A stretch of DNA of 64,000 nt from positions 682,001 to 746,000 of the forward strand of contig CAWGXI010000010.1 of NCBI GenBank assembly GCA_963826515.1, written 5' to 3'. Positions 8,896-17,799 of the stretch are shown here, piece by piece. The translations under genes and the position numbers were made by a program. The DNA comes from DATFVJ01 sp963826515. Lineage in GTDB: Bacteria; Actinomycetota; Actinomycetes; Streptosporangiales; Streptosporangiaceae. Position 1 is the stretch's first letter, and every line of letters starts with the position of its first letter. A model generated the notes under the pieces. That model was not told where the DNA came from, searched no databases, and saw only the letters and a list, made by a program, of their open reading frames with translations.

Positions 8896-9876
8896 ATGCT
8901 CATTCTGAATCGCTTGCAGGTCGAGGCGCTGCTCGATGTGGATGCGCTGATCGATGCTTTGGCTTCGGCGATGGCCGACCTGAGCGCCGGACGTGCCTCG
9001 GCGCCAGATCGAGTCGCCGCGCTCGTGCCCGAGCACGAAGGGTTCCTGGCCGCGATGCCGGGTTTCGTGCCGTCAGCCAAGGTGCTGATGAGCAAGCTGG
9101 TCTCGCTGTTTCCGCACAACGCGGGCACAGGGCTGCCCACTCACCAGGCGGTGATCGTCGCATTCGATCCAGACACCGGCCAGCCGGTGGCGTTGCTGGA
9201 CGGCACCGCCATCACCGCCATCCGCACGGGCGCCTGCTCGGCGCTGTCGGCGCGGCTGCTCGCCCGCCCCGACGCCGATGTGCTGGCCATCCTGGGAACA
9301 GGTGTGCAGGCACGGTCGCACGCCCGGGCGATGTGCCGGGTCATGCCGATCCGCCAGATCCGGGTTGCTGGCCGGGACTACGCGAAGGCGGCAGCACTGG
9401 CCGCCGAGCTGTCAGACACGCTTCAGACCGACGCACAGGCCGTAGAGACCTATCGCGAGGCGCTGCAGGGCGCAGGAATCGCATGTGCGACGACCCACGC
9501 GGCCGAACCTGTGATCCGGCGTTCCTGGCTGACCGCGGGGGTGCATGTCACCTCGGTGGGCTATGGGGGCCGGGAGATCGACGACGCCACCGTCGCCGAT
9601 GCTTTGGTGTGCGTGGAATCCAGGCGCGCCGCATTGGCTCCCTTTCCCTCGGGCAGCAACGACCTGCTGATGCCCATTCGAGATGGCGTCATCACCGCGG
9701 ACTATGTTCACGCCGAGTTGGGCGAGCTTGTCGCCGGGATCAAGCCGGGCCGGAATTCACCCGACCAGATCACGCTCTACAAGTCCGTCGGCGTCGCGGT
9801 GCAGGACGCCGCAGCTGCGGCTCTGGTCCTCGTGGCGGCACATAAGGAGGGGATCGGCGAGGAGATCGCGCTCTGA
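8896..9876 (+). CDS. Ornithine cyclodeaminase / mu-crystallin family protein
   Basis: This 326-residue protein belongs to the OCD/mu-crystallin family of NAD(P)-dependent enzymes (ornithine cyclodeaminase, alanine dehydrogenase, ketimine reductase). Visible family signatures are the substrate-loop Lys in VLMSKLVSLFP, GTAITAIRTGACSALSARLL, the Rossmann motif ILGTGVQARSHARAM, and SVGYGGREIDDATV with acidic residues. The start at 8896 has a strong ribosome site (TAAGGAGG) at the right distance, and the length is normal. The gene is intact between two IS256 remnants. Which amino acid or imine it uses cannot be read from the sequence. Confidence 0.88.
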   Translation: MLILNRLQVEALLDVDALIDALASAMADLSAGRASAPDRVAALVPEHEGFLAAMPGFVPSAKVLMSKLVSLFPHNAGTGLPTHQAVIVAFDPDTGQPVALLDGTAITAIRTGACSALSARLLARPDADVLAILGTGVQARSHARAMCRVMPIRQIRVAGRDYAKAAALAAELSDTLQTDAQAVETYREALQGAGIACATTHAAEPVIRRSWLTAGVHVTSVGYGGREIDDATVADALVCVESRRAALAPFPSGSNDLLMPIRDGVITADYVHAELGELVAGIKPGRNSPDQITLYKSVGVAVQDAAAAALVLVAAHKEGIGEEIAL

Positions 9877-9910
9877 GCGCCCCGGCTATCACCCCAGCGG
9901 GCTACAACAT

Positions 9911-10137
9911 CCGATCCACAGGTCTTGACAATTGCTCCCTCGCGTGGGAGCTGGTACCTGTAGCGGGTACTTGTCAAGCGATCTAGTTGCGCGTGCCATT
10001 TGCGCCAGCGGCGGAGCCTTCCCCCCGAGGTGGTGATGATGCCCATGTTCGTGTCCCAGGAGATCTGGTCGACCACGACTAGCTGCGTCTCCCAGCCAGT
10101 GCTATCGGCGGAGTTATTGTCAATACCTGTGGATCAA
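9911..10137. repeat. Inverted pair of IS256-type terminal sequences
   Basis: GATCCACAGGTCTTGACAATT at about 9911 and the inverse complement of GATCCACAGGTATTGACAATA at about 10115-10137 agree in all but one of the first 18 bases. The right copy lies directly downstream of the IS256 transposase stop on the minus strand, so it is probably that element's end. The left copy would be the end of a vanished plus-strand element. A small hairpin (GCTCCC/GGGAGC) follows the left copy. Confidence 0.55.
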
Positions 10138-10143
10138 GATCTT

Positions 10144-11445
10144 TTAGGCGGCTGCCGGGACCTCCGTTTCAGCTGCGGCAGGTGACTGGTCTTCGGGTCG
10201 CTCGACGAGCTTGCCGTTGACGAAGACGGCGCCGGCGCGGACCAGGGCGACGAGCTGGGGAGCGTTGACAGACCTCCAGCGGCGCTGGGCGGACTCGATG
10301 AGCTTGTAGGCCATGGCCAGCCCGGCCGCCTTCGAGCCGGGTCCCTTGGTGACCTTGGTCCGGTGACGGACGGTGGCGAACGTTGATTCGATCGGGTTGG
10401 TGGTGCGCAGGTGCACCCAGTGCTCGGCCGGGTAGTCGTAGAACGCGAGCAGCTCGTCCTCATCGCCGGTGATCTTGGCTGTGGCCTTGGGGAACTTCGC
10501 GCCGTAGGCGGCAGCGAAGGCCTTCACGGCCGTGCGGGCGTGGTCCTTGTCCTCGGCGTTCCAGATCTCCGCGAGGGCCTTCTTCGCGCCGGGGTGCGCG
10601 GACTTGGGCAAGGCGCCGAGCACATTAGCGATTTTGTGGAACCAGCAGCGCTGTTCCCTGGTTTCGGGGAACACCTCGCGCAGCGCCTTCCAGAAGCCCA
10701 GCGCGCCGTCCCCCGCGGCCAGCACCGGGGCGCGCATGCCGCGGCGTGCGCAGTCGCGCAGCAGGTCAGCCCACGACTCCGAGGATTCGCGGTACCCGTC
10801 GGCCAGGGCGATGAGCTCCTTGCGGCCGTCGGCGCGGACCCCGATCATCACCAGCAGGCACAGCTTGTCCTCGCCGAGGCGGATGTTCACGTGGATGCCG
10901 TCGGCCCACACGTACACATAATCGACACCGGACAGGTCACGGTCCATGAACGCGCGGGCCTCGCCCTTCCAGTCCTCGGTCAGCCGGGTGATCACCGGCG
11001 CGGACAGGCCCGCGCTGGTGCCCAGGAACTGACCCAGGGCCGGTACGAAGTCGCCGGAGGACAGGCCGTGCAGGTACAGCAGCGGCAGCACCTCGGTGAC
11101 CTGCGGGGTCTTGCGTGCCCATGGCGGCAGGATCGCCGAGGAGAACCGCATCCGCTCGCCCGTGGCCGGGTCGGCGCGCTTGTCGTTGACCCGCGGCGCG
11201 GTCACCCCGACCGCCCCGGCGCTGGTCACCACGGTGCGCGATTCGGCGGTCCCGTTGCGCACCACCAGCCGGTGACCGTTCTCATCACGCTCGCCCGCGA
11301 ACCGCTCGATATAGGCCTCGACCTCGGCCTGCAGCGCCACGGCGAGCATCCGGCGGGCGCCCTCGCGGACGATCTGATCGATCAGCGACGAGGAAGAACC
11401 GTCCGCCGACAGCGCGCCGGACAGGTCAGGGATTACTGTAAGCAC
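10144..11445 (-). CDS. IS256-family (mutator-type) transposase
   Basis: This full-length 433-residue transposase has the DDE triad in context: first Asp in YVYVWADGIHVN, second in VLAAGDGALGFW and Glu in TTNPIESTFATVRHR, with the conserved CWFHK signature between them. It starts with GTG at 11445 (MLTVIPDLSGALS) and ends PAAA at 10144. The N-terminal region (IVREGARRMLAVALQAEVEAYIERF) is the usual DNA-binding part. It appears intact and could mobilise the related truncated copy at 8226-8798 if ends are present. The terminus downstream matches the inverted pair described at 9911-10137. Confidence 0.95.
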   Translation of the reverse strand: MLTVIPDLSGALSADGSSSSLIDQIVREGARRMLAVALQAEVEAYIERFAGERDENGHRLVVRNGTAESRTVVTSAGAVGVTAPRVNDKRADPATGERMRFSSAILPPWARKTPQVTEVLPLLYLHGLSSGDFVPALGQFLGTSAGLSAPVITRLTEDWKGEARAFMDRDLSGVDYVYVWADGIHVNIRLGEDKLCLLVMIGVRADGRKELIALADGYRESSESWADLLRDCARRGMRAPVLAAGDGALGFWKALREVFPETREQRCWFHKIANVLGALPKSAHPGAKKALAEIWNAEDKDHARTAVKAFAAAYGAKFPKATAKITGDEDELLAFYDYPAEHWVHLRTTNPIESTFATVRHRTKVTKGPGSKAAGLAMAYKLIESAQRRWRSVNAPQLVALVRAGAVFVNGKLVERPEDQSPAAAETEVPAAA

Positions 11446-11764
11446 CGGGTGTGCCTTCCCGGCCGGCGTTGGCCCCCGCGACGACCGCGACGACCGCGAC
11501 GACCGCGAGGACCGCCGCGACCGCTAGCAGGCACGAACCTGGAGGAATGAACAGCGAGACCCGAGCGATGATCACTGGTCCCTGTGATCCGGGTGAGCGT
11601 TGAGGCCTGGCCGCGGGCCTGGGCTGTTCAGGTGCTCGGTCGGGAACAGTCGGGGTCACTCGCGGACAGTCCGGTGCGCCTTCCGACCCGCGTAGGCGCA
11701 CGAATGCTGATCGCTGAGACGATCTGATAAGGAAGCGATCACCTCGGCGATCCGGCTGTTGCCA

Positions 11765-11812
11765 ACACTGCTGCCAAGACGGCCGACAGCAGCCGACGCT
11801 TGGCAGCAGTGT
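11765..11812. repeat. Perfect 14-bp inverted repeat (strong hairpin)
   Basis: ACACTGCTGCCAAG at 11765-11778 is exactly mirrored by CTTGGCAGCAGTGT at 11799-11812 with a 20-base loop. No T-run follows, and no gene ends directly next to it on either strand. It sits just before a degenerate tRNA-Arg and 320 bp beyond the IS256 transposase start, so it may be a recombination or IS end rather than a terminator. Confidence 0.6.
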
Positions 11813-11823
11813 ACGGAACCAAA

Positions 11824-11914
11824 GCCGAGGTCGCAGCCATGGATAGACGACTCTGGACGGTCCGCCCATTGCTACGGATCTGAAGGCTGGGGATCGAGTC
11901 CCTCCAAGCGCCCA
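11824..11914 (+). pseudogene. Degenerate tRNA-Arg(ACG) gene
   Basis: The 3' half reads CTACGGATCTGAAGG, then CTGGGGATCGAGTCCCTC, then CAAGCGCCCA. It follows a standard actinobacterial tRNA-Arg(ACG): anticodon arm CTACGGATCAGAAGG, T-arm with TTCGAGT, CCA end. A D-arm-like GGATAGA lies at 11841-11847, but about 16 extra bases separate it from the anticodon arm and the acceptor stem is poor. I read it as a decayed or recombined tRNA, possibly an old integration site. Confidence 0.5.
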
Positions 11915-12092
11915 GTAAACAGCCCCTCCCGATCTTGCACTGGCCGTCACTGCTGCCAACGGACCTCTCATCAAGACGCCGCGACGGTCGAGCGCGCACT
12001 GAAGCAGATGATCCAGAACGGGCATGAAGCGGGCCAGGGGCACGGTCAAATCTGGTGAGGACGGGACCGGCCGCCAAGGAGCGGAGATTCAA

Positions 12093-12311
12093 ATGAAACT
12101 GATGGAGTTGAAGGACAAGACCACGCTCTCCCGGGAGGAGGCGGCCGCGCGTCTACACGCGATCGCTGACGAGCTTGCGTCAGGCAATGATGTCGTGATC
12201 GAACGGGAGGACATGCGGTTCGTAGCGCACGTCCCCGACCAGGTCAATCTGAAAGTGGAATTCGAAATCGAGGACGACGGCACCGAGCTCGAGATCGAGC
12301 TGACCTGGTAG
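12093..12311 (+). CDS. amphi-Trp domain-containing small protein
   Basis: This 72-residue acidic protein starts MKLMELKDKTTLSREEAAARLHAIADEL and ends EFEIEDDGTELEIELTW. The pattern of one helix with LSREEAA followed by paired strands ending ELEIELTW is that of the amphi-Trp domain family, small archaeal and bacterial proteins of unknown function. The ATG at 12093 has AAGGAG about 12 bases upstream. It stands alone between IS debris and a membrane protein gene. Confidence 0.8.
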   Translation: MKLMELKDKTTLSREEAAARLHAIADELASGNDVVIEREDMRFVAHVPDQVNLKVEFEIEDDGTELEIELTW

Positions 12312-12582
12312 TCAGCAGGACATGGGGGACACCGCCGCGCGCCCGCCAACTCACCGATTTCCGGCCAGCTGGCGATCTTGCCTGGACTGAGGCGAACATG
12401 CCCAGGTCAAGCTAGCTGATCTTGCTAACGCGGATGCTAACAACGAAAGCGGCCACACCTCCTGCACCGGCTGGCGGAGCCCCTCGGCGACAACGCTCTC
12501 GCGGTGTTGGTGGCGGACGTGCGAGCGTCCGTGGTCCGGGCAACGTGGGCGGCTCTGGACGAGATCGCGACCGCGTCGCCCG

Positions 12583-12672
12583 AACGGTTTCGTGTTCGCG
12601 CCGGACCACGTCATGACGAACGCGCACGTCGTGGCCGGCGTCCGCGACGGCCCCGAGCGGCCCAAGCTGAAT
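12583..12672 (+). pseudogene. Trypsin-like serine protease fragment (MarP/HtrA-like His region)
   Basis: The frame reads NGFVFAPDHVMTNAHVVAGV. This is the glycine-rich strand and catalytic-His segment (TNAHVVAG) of membrane-anchored serine proteases such as MarP. Neither the Asp nor the Ser region follows, and no start can be assigned. It is a short relic. Confidence 0.55.
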
Positions 12673-12768
12673 GATCACGGTGTCGGCCGACGACGCGGAT
12701 CACGGGAGGAGCCGTCCCGATCTTTGCCGGCAATCCCGAGCTTTGCCGTGGTGACCTAGTCTGGGCAC

Positions 12769-13410
12769 ATGGGCCATGTCGTTCTCCTCGCCGGGGTTGC
12801 CGCGCTGGTCGTGATCGCGACGGTCGGCACGACCGCCTGGTGGATCACCCGCGCGGCGCGTCGGCTGTCACGCCGCCTGAAGGCTGGCATCACCACTGTC
12901 CTCAGCCGAGAAGCGGTTTCCGCTCGCCGACGTATCGCCGCGGTCACAACCGGCCAATCGGACATCCAACCATACGAGCTACGGTTGCGGGCAGCTGCGG
13001 CCCGGCCGCGGGCGAACCCCGCCTGGTGGTCCGCTCAGCGCGAGCGGCGCTCGCTCCGGCGATCGGTCGCGGCCGCTGAACAAACGGTCGCCGCCGCGGC
13101 GGCCGCTGACGCACCTATCGGCGAGCTGCCGGCGCTGTGCGGCGAACTGCGACGCGTGCACAGCAATATGGACCGCCAGCTGATGCTGGCCGCACTGCAC
13201 GGCAAGCAGCCTGACAGCCAGACATCGGCGCAAGCCTCGAAGGCGCGGGCCAGCGCGGAGCAGATCCGGTCACTGGCCGCACGCGCCCATACCGAGATCA
13301 GCATGCCGACGGCAGACCAGCTCGCGGCACGGGTGGACAGTGAGGCGGTGGCGCTCACCGCGGGCCTGTCCAGCTTGCGCGAAACGCGCACCGTGCACTT
13401 CGCGCCTTGA
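12769..13410 (+). CDS. Hypothetical protein with one N-terminal membrane helix
   Basis: This 213-residue protein begins MGHVVLLAGVAALVVIATVGTT, a membrane anchor, followed by a basic region and a long Ala/Arg/Glu-rich helical part with coiled-coil character (SVAAAEQTVAAAAAADAPIGEL, then SAEQIRSLAARAHTEI). No family is recognised. Codon use looks typical of the genome and the frame is intact. It is a stand-alone gene. Confidence 0.65.
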   Translation: MGHVVLLAGVAALVVIATVGTTAWWITRAARRLSRRLKAGITTVLSREAVSARRRIAAVTTGQSDIQPYELRLRAAAARPRANPAWWSAQRERRSLRRSVAAAEQTVAAAAAADAPIGELPALCGELRRVHSNMDRQLMLAALHGKQPDSQTSAQASKARASAEQIRSLAARAHTEISMPTADQLAARVDSEAVALTAGLSSLRETRTVHFAP

Positions 13411-14190
13411 CGGCGCGACCGGCTTGTCCTCGGCGAACCAAGGCGCGATGAATGAGCCTCTCTCGGCGCCTGCATCGTAAGAGCAGTCATGCACCGACGA
13501 CGGCGGTGCGCAGTCCGCTCCTGCTTTTCCTCCGGCCGGGGCTGGATCCGCCACGGCGGCGAATCCGCCTGGCCTGCGGACGGGCCCGGTGGGCGGCCGG
13601 TGGACCTATGCGCACCGGCGCAGGCTGCGCATCGGTGCGGTGGCGCAAGCCGCGGTGGTCTTCGTGTGCTCGGGCCACTCGACCGCCCCGGTCGTTGTGC
13701 TGATCGTCCTCCCTGCTGCTGGTGGTGCTGGGCCTCCGGCCCGGCGGTGTGTGGGTGCACGCAGCTGGCCCGGCCCGGAGCGTTCGTCGCCGGGTGCGAA
13801 GTCGCCGAGGCGGTGGACCACCTTCCATTTGCCTTGCTCGGGGCGGTCGATGTTGGTGACCCGGGTGTTAAGCGGGTGGTGGATGGGTGCTGCGCCGATG
13901 CGGGCCCGGCTCTGCTCGTAGGCAACGGTGCGGCTTCGCCGCGGCCGGTGTGGACGGCCTGGAGCGGATAGCTGACCTGGCAGTCGGGATATCGGGATGC
14001 CACCCACCGGTAGAATCAGCGGAGATCGTCGCGGCCGCCGTGGTCAGTCCGTTTCCCTGGGCTGCTTGCCAGGACGCCAGTTCAGGTCTGCCGGCCTGTG
14101 CGCGTCGGTATGCATGCCTCAGTGATTGTGGTGACCGGGCCCCAGGGCGGGCAGCGACCCCATCAGACCGAGATCGACCCATTTGCCTTG
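13411..14190. other. No gene recognised (780 bp)
   Basis: Frames on both strands are open because of base composition. A minus-strand piece (RVTNIDRPEQGKWKVVHRLGD, about 13800-13870) looks protein-like but matches no family I know and has no clear start or end. Confidence 0.4.
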
Positions 14191-14236
14191 CATCGGGACG
14201 AAGGGGCCGCCAATTCAGATCCGGCCACCCCGACCA
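14191..14236 (+). pseudogene. tRNA-Pro(CGG) 3'-half remnant (possible att scar)
   Basis: The sequence runs CATCGGGACGAAG, then GGGCCGCCAATTCAGATCC, then GGCCACCCCGACCA. A normal actinobacterial tRNA-Pro(CGG) ends with anticodon arm TTCGGGACGAAG, T-loop TTCAAAT, CACCCCG acceptor strand, A and CCA. Anticodon loop, T-loop and the complete CCA end are recognisable; the 5' half is absent. tRNA 3' ends are typical integrase attachment sites, so this is probably a scar of an integrated element. Confidence 0.55.
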
Positions 14237-14435
14237 TGAGGATTTGGAGGTCAAAAGCCTGTCATTACACGCCCATCACCGCCCTCTTCCTGCGAGTGTC
14301 CGATTTTGGGAGCGGTGTGGGAGTCGATCTTCGCTCGAAGGGGGCCGCTTGGCTGCCCGTGAGCGCCCAACATAGGGGCCGCCCGGCGAGGAAGCCTGAA
14401 TTTGAGGATCGATGTGACAGCGGGGGGAGCACGCC

Positions 14436-15287
14436 ATGCAAACTGATCCGTCGTCTTCTTCGGGGGATGTCCAGGTGGGTTCGGTTGCCGCGCTGTGGCG
14501 CTATCCGGTGAAATCCATGATGGGAGAGGAGCTCAACTCCTCCGACATCACGGACAGGGGCCTGTTCGGGGACCGGCAGTTTGCCGTGGTGGACCGCGCT
14601 ACGGGAAAGATCGGTGGGGCCAAGAACCCGCGGAAGTGGGGCAACTTCTTCGATTTCCGAGCCGCCTACTACGAGCCGCCACGGGCGGGCGCGATGATGC
14701 CGCCGGTCCGGATCACACTTCCGGACGGCACCGGCGTGACGACCGGGCAAGCTGACCTGGACCAGGTCCTGTCACGGACGTTCGGCCGGGCCGTGGCAGT
14801 GGAAGAAGCCCGGTCCGGTGATAAGTCGCAGGGCGCGACGGCCGAGGAGTACTGGCCAGATATGGCCGGTCTGGACTACCGGGACACCGTGACCGACTTT
14901 GAGATGCCAGCCGGGACCTTCTTCGACATCGCCGTGGTGCATCTGCTCACCACGGCAACCATCGATCGGCTGCGGGGGCTGTACCCGCAGGGGCGCTTTG
15001 AGGCCCGCCGGTTCCGCCCCAACATCGTGATCTCGACCCCTGGGGAAGACTCAGGTTTCGTCGAGAACGACTGGGTTGGCGGCAGCCTGACGATCGGCGG
15101 CAACGTCCGGCTGGCGATCACCGAACCATGCCCGCGCTGTGTGATGATCACCCTGCCGCAAGGTGACCTGCCCAAAGACTCAGGCATCCTGCGCACTGCC
15201 CAGCACAACGGAGTGCACGTCGGCGTGTACGCCTCGGTCATCAGCGGCGGCACCATCCGCCGCGGCGACGCGGTGGCACTCGCGTGA
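14436..15287 (+). CDS. MOSC domain-containing protein
   Basis: This 283-residue protein has the MOSC N-terminal beta-barrel (VAALWRYPVKSMMGEEL, then GLFGDRQFAVVD) followed by the MOSC domain (FRPNIVI, then WVGGSLTIGGNVRLAITEPCPRCVMIT). The conserved Cys of PCPRCVM is the presumed sulfur- or molybdenum-cofactor-binding residue of the superfamily (MOCS3, mARC, YiiM). The start at 14436 follows a GGGGGGAGC ribosome site. A role in molybdenum-cofactor sulfur transfer or a reductase like mARC is family-level inference. It is intact and standalone. Confidence 0.88.
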   Translation: MQTDPSSSSGDVQVGSVAALWRYPVKSMMGEELNSSDITDRGLFGDRQFAVVDRATGKIGGAKNPRKWGNFFDFRAAYYEPPRAGAMMPPVRITLPDGTGVTTGQADLDQVLSRTFGRAVAVEEARSGDKSQGATAEEYWPDMAGLDYRDTVTDFEMPAGTFFDIAVVHLLTTATIDRLRGLYPQGRFEARRFRPNIVISTPGEDSGFVENDWVGGSLTIGGNVRLAITEPCPRCVMITLPQGDLPKDSGILRTAQHNGVHVGVYASVISGGTIRRGDAVALA

Positions 15288-15438
15288 ATCTGTGCCGGTG
15301 GGTTTCCCGGCTGGGTGCTAGTGAACGCCGGTGCCACGGCGGGGGTCAACGTGCAGCGCCCGCAACGCGCCAGCGCGAGGACGAACGACGTTGAGGCCCG
15401 CGAGGCGCGGCGTAGGCTCGGCTGGCCGGGGATCTCGG

Positions 15439-15661
15439 TCATGGGCTGAAGAGAGACTCGCCGTCGCTGCCGCCTGTCGAGCAGGAAGGTGAAGCGCTCC
15501 AGGTCGTCACGCAGCTGGCCGATGCCGTAGGCCACGGTTGCCGACGAATTCTTCCAGCGACGGGCCGAGGCGGCCGGGTCGCGGGCCAGCCAGCCGGTGA
15601 GGAACTGCAGCAGCTCAGCCAGTTCCGCGGCGTCAGCGGTCTCCAGCCTCACCTCGGGCAT
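15439..15661 (-). pseudogene. Short hypothetical ORF behind IS481 transposase, frameshifted at its end
   Basis: The ATG at 15661 starts MPEVRLETADAAELAELLQF and reaches LRDDLERFTFLL. The continuing frame then becomes unlike protein, whereas the neighbouring frame reads GGSGDGESLFSP and stops at 15439, which looks like the proper C-terminus. A one-base frameshift near 15484 is the likely cause. The start overlaps the end of the IS481 transposase remnant by 13 bases, suggesting that the two form a transcriptional pair. The function is unknown. Confidence 0.55.
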
Positions 15662-16465
15662 GGGTCACCGTCCTTCCGGGGGTCATCTGGGAGTGCTTGT
15701 GGGGCGGCGTTGGCCTTGTAACGGTGGACCTCGCAGGTAGTGGTGCGGGGCACCACGGCCGCGGTTTCGCCGTCGATGACCAGCCGGAAACTGTTGTGGC
15801 AGATCACGGTGACGGTCTTGCCCGCATGGATCATCCCGGCCTGGATCTTCTGGCGGGCGACCATGATCCCGCCCCGGCAGGAGACCCGCCGCTGCACGAT
15901 GATGAGGCCACCCGGCTGCGGCGGGAGGGACCTGGCGCGGTGGGCGCCGCGCAGCCGGTAACGGCTGTGCACCGGAACGGGGCAGGCCATGGTGCGCAGC
16001 AGGCTCCCAGCGGAGCCGATGACGGCCATCAATGGTCCCTCCATGCGCAGGGTGACCCGCTGCCCGGCCAGCTGGACGCCGACGCTGACCTGATCCCCGG
16101 CCAGGCCAACCAGGCCGTGGCGTTGACCGTGCGGTCCACCTCGATCACCGCGCCCTCGCCGGTGGGCAGCGGGCACGGGCCAGCGGGATGGCCGCCGGTG
16201 GCGGCCAAGCGGGCCAGTTCGGCCACGCCGAGCCGGGACGGCAGGGTCTTGATCCGGGTGCCGTCCAGCAGCACATGCAGGCTGGTCTCATCGACCCAGA
16301 GGGTGACGGCTCGCCCGGCCAGCGCGGGACCCGAGCCAGACTTGCTGCTCGCCGATCCACAAGTTCTCTGACGCTGGCACGACCCGGTCCACCTCCACCG
16401 CAGCACGGTCATCACCAGCCACGGTGACCGGCGGTGGCGCTGGCTGCATCGGCGGGCTCGGGGCA
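15649..16465 (-). pseudogene. IS481-family transposase, C-terminal part with frameshifts
   Basis: Three successive frames together encode the long C-terminal extension of actinobacterial IS481 transposases: EVDRVVPASENLWIGEQQVWLG, then ALAGRAVTLWVDETSLHVLLDG and RIKTLPSRLGVAELARL, then GLVGLAGDQVSVGVQLAGQRVTL and IMVARQKIQAGMIHAGKTVTV. Frame changes occur near 16330 and near 16115. The catalytic rve domain and N-terminus are absent. The remnant ends at 15649, overlapping the next small ORF. Confidence 0.7.
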
Positions 16466-16889
16466 GACAGCGGATCGGGGCCAGGCGGCGGTGGCGCCGT
16501 GCAGTGCTATTAGGTTTCAAGCATTGCTCATCGAGAGTCGGCACGACCTGGATCCCTGAGCGTCTGAGCGCAGGGAGCCGGACTCCCCGCAGCGGCTCTG
16601 GGGACCCTGATCATGCCGAATACGTGCCCAAGTCCCGTCCGCGCGGCGCGTCTCGGCAGGTCAACCGGGTCTCCTTACCCGATCCGCGTGCGATATCGCA
16701 CAGCGAGCAATGGTCACGCACGGGCCAGGACGGTCACTGGTTTGGTTGACGATCACATGCGGTGGGCATTGTCATCTGTTTCCACCAGGTCGTCCAGGTG
16801 GACCTCGGCCAGCCCGAAGGCGGAAATACGGCCTGCCGAGGGTGAGCTGGAAGCGGTCTACGAGCGCGACACCGAGCCGGAGGGCCGCT

Positions 16890-17150
16890 GTGCCCGCGAC
16901 GACGGGCCGACCGCAGGCGCCGCGGCCCGGGGCGCTGCTGACCACAGCGGCGCTGACCGCGAGCCTGCTGTTGATCGGATGCAGCTCCGCCGGCCTGCGT
17001 AGGCCACTCCCGCCCCGTCGGCCAATGAGGTGCCCGGCGCTGAGCGGCCCGCGGCCGGGGACCGGCCCAGAGGCGAAGACCTTTGTGCACGGTGACCAGC
17101 GCAGATGCCTCATCGGGGTGATTCTCGACGGCGCGCAGGCGCTCGCCTAG
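16890..17150 (+). CDS. Putative lipoprotein, short or truncated
   Basis: The GTG at 16890 lies 5 bases after GGAGGG. The product (86 residues) starts VPATTGRPQAPRP, then a hydrophobic stretch ending LLLIGC, a good lipobox. Behind the Cys the sequence is short, Arg/Pro-rich and without a domain, so the mature part may be frameshifted or lost. It might be a chance frame, but signal, lipobox and ribosome site together argue for a real start. Confidence 0.4.
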   Translation: MPATTGRPQAPRPGALLTTAALTASLLLIGCSSAGLRRPLPPRRPMRCPALSGPRPGTGPEAKTFVHGDQRRCLIGVILDGAQALA

Positions 17151-17579
17151 GTCTGTCACGGCCCCCCGGCTCTGCCGCGACGCTAGCCGATTGGTCCGTC
17201 GGCCGGGTGCGGAGCGGCACGCTCGAGGCCACAGAGGCCAGCACCGGGACGTCGGCTGGATCGTCCTGCCCGATGGAGCCCAGCGGGGGGCGCCGGCCTT
17301 CACAGTGGCCCTATCAGGGGGAAGGCCATCGTGGCCGGTTACTATCCGTTGAGTCCCACCGCAGTGACGTGAGACGCGCACGGCCTGGCGCAGGCCTTAG
17401 CCGCCGCACTTGGTCACGAGGGGATGCTGGCGAGGTGCTGCGCGCGACCGTGGGCCCTCGGCGGTGCGGCGGTGATCAGCGTCAGAGTGCCGCGCGCTTG
17501 GCCAGGTCGCGCAGGTGCTACAGGGCCGCTGCGCGCTAAGGCTCTTCGAGTTCGGCCCGATAGCGGCGGCCGAACACCT

Positions 17580-17636
17580 CGAAGCGCCGGCGCGGATCAC
17601 GTAGTGGTCGTCTTCGATGTAGTCCTCCAGCCGCAT
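17580..17636 (-). pseudogene. Hsp20 fragment, N-terminal side of the alpha-crystallin domain
   Basis: The minus strand encodes MRLEDYIEDDHYVIRA, the first strand region of actinobacterial Hsp20 proteins (usual form: MRVEEY, then YVVRAELPG), and degenerates right afterwards. It abuts, head to head, the plus-strand Hsp20 fragment starting at 17639. Confidence 0.55.
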
Positions 17637-17638
17637 CG

Positions 17639-17765
17639 GAATTCTACTACGGCGCCTTCTCCCGGCATGTTCCGCTGCCCGAAGAAGCGGACGAGAACGA
17701 CGTCACGGTCACCTACGACAAGGGCATCCTGAAGGTCACCGTCGGACTCAAGGAGAAGGGCAAGG
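17639..17765 (+). pseudogene. Hsp20 fragment, C-terminal part of the alpha-crystallin domain
   Basis: The frame reads EFYYGAFSRHVPLPEEADEN, then YDKGILKVTVGL, the conserved second half of the small heat-shock alpha-crystallin domain including the GILKVTV strand. It has no start of its own and runs without stop into GH3-like sequence. Together with the opposite-strand piece at 17580-17636 it shows an hsp20 gene broken by an inversion. Confidence 0.65.
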
Positions 17766-17799
17766 CGACCGGCCGGCAGATCCCGGGCCTGTTCGACTG

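Noticed and set aside
14166..14254. Minus-strand peptide GWPDLNWRPLRPDARQM as a gene
   Set aside because: This string is a well-known false translation of tRNA 3' regions; the DNA itself fits a tRNA-Pro remnant.
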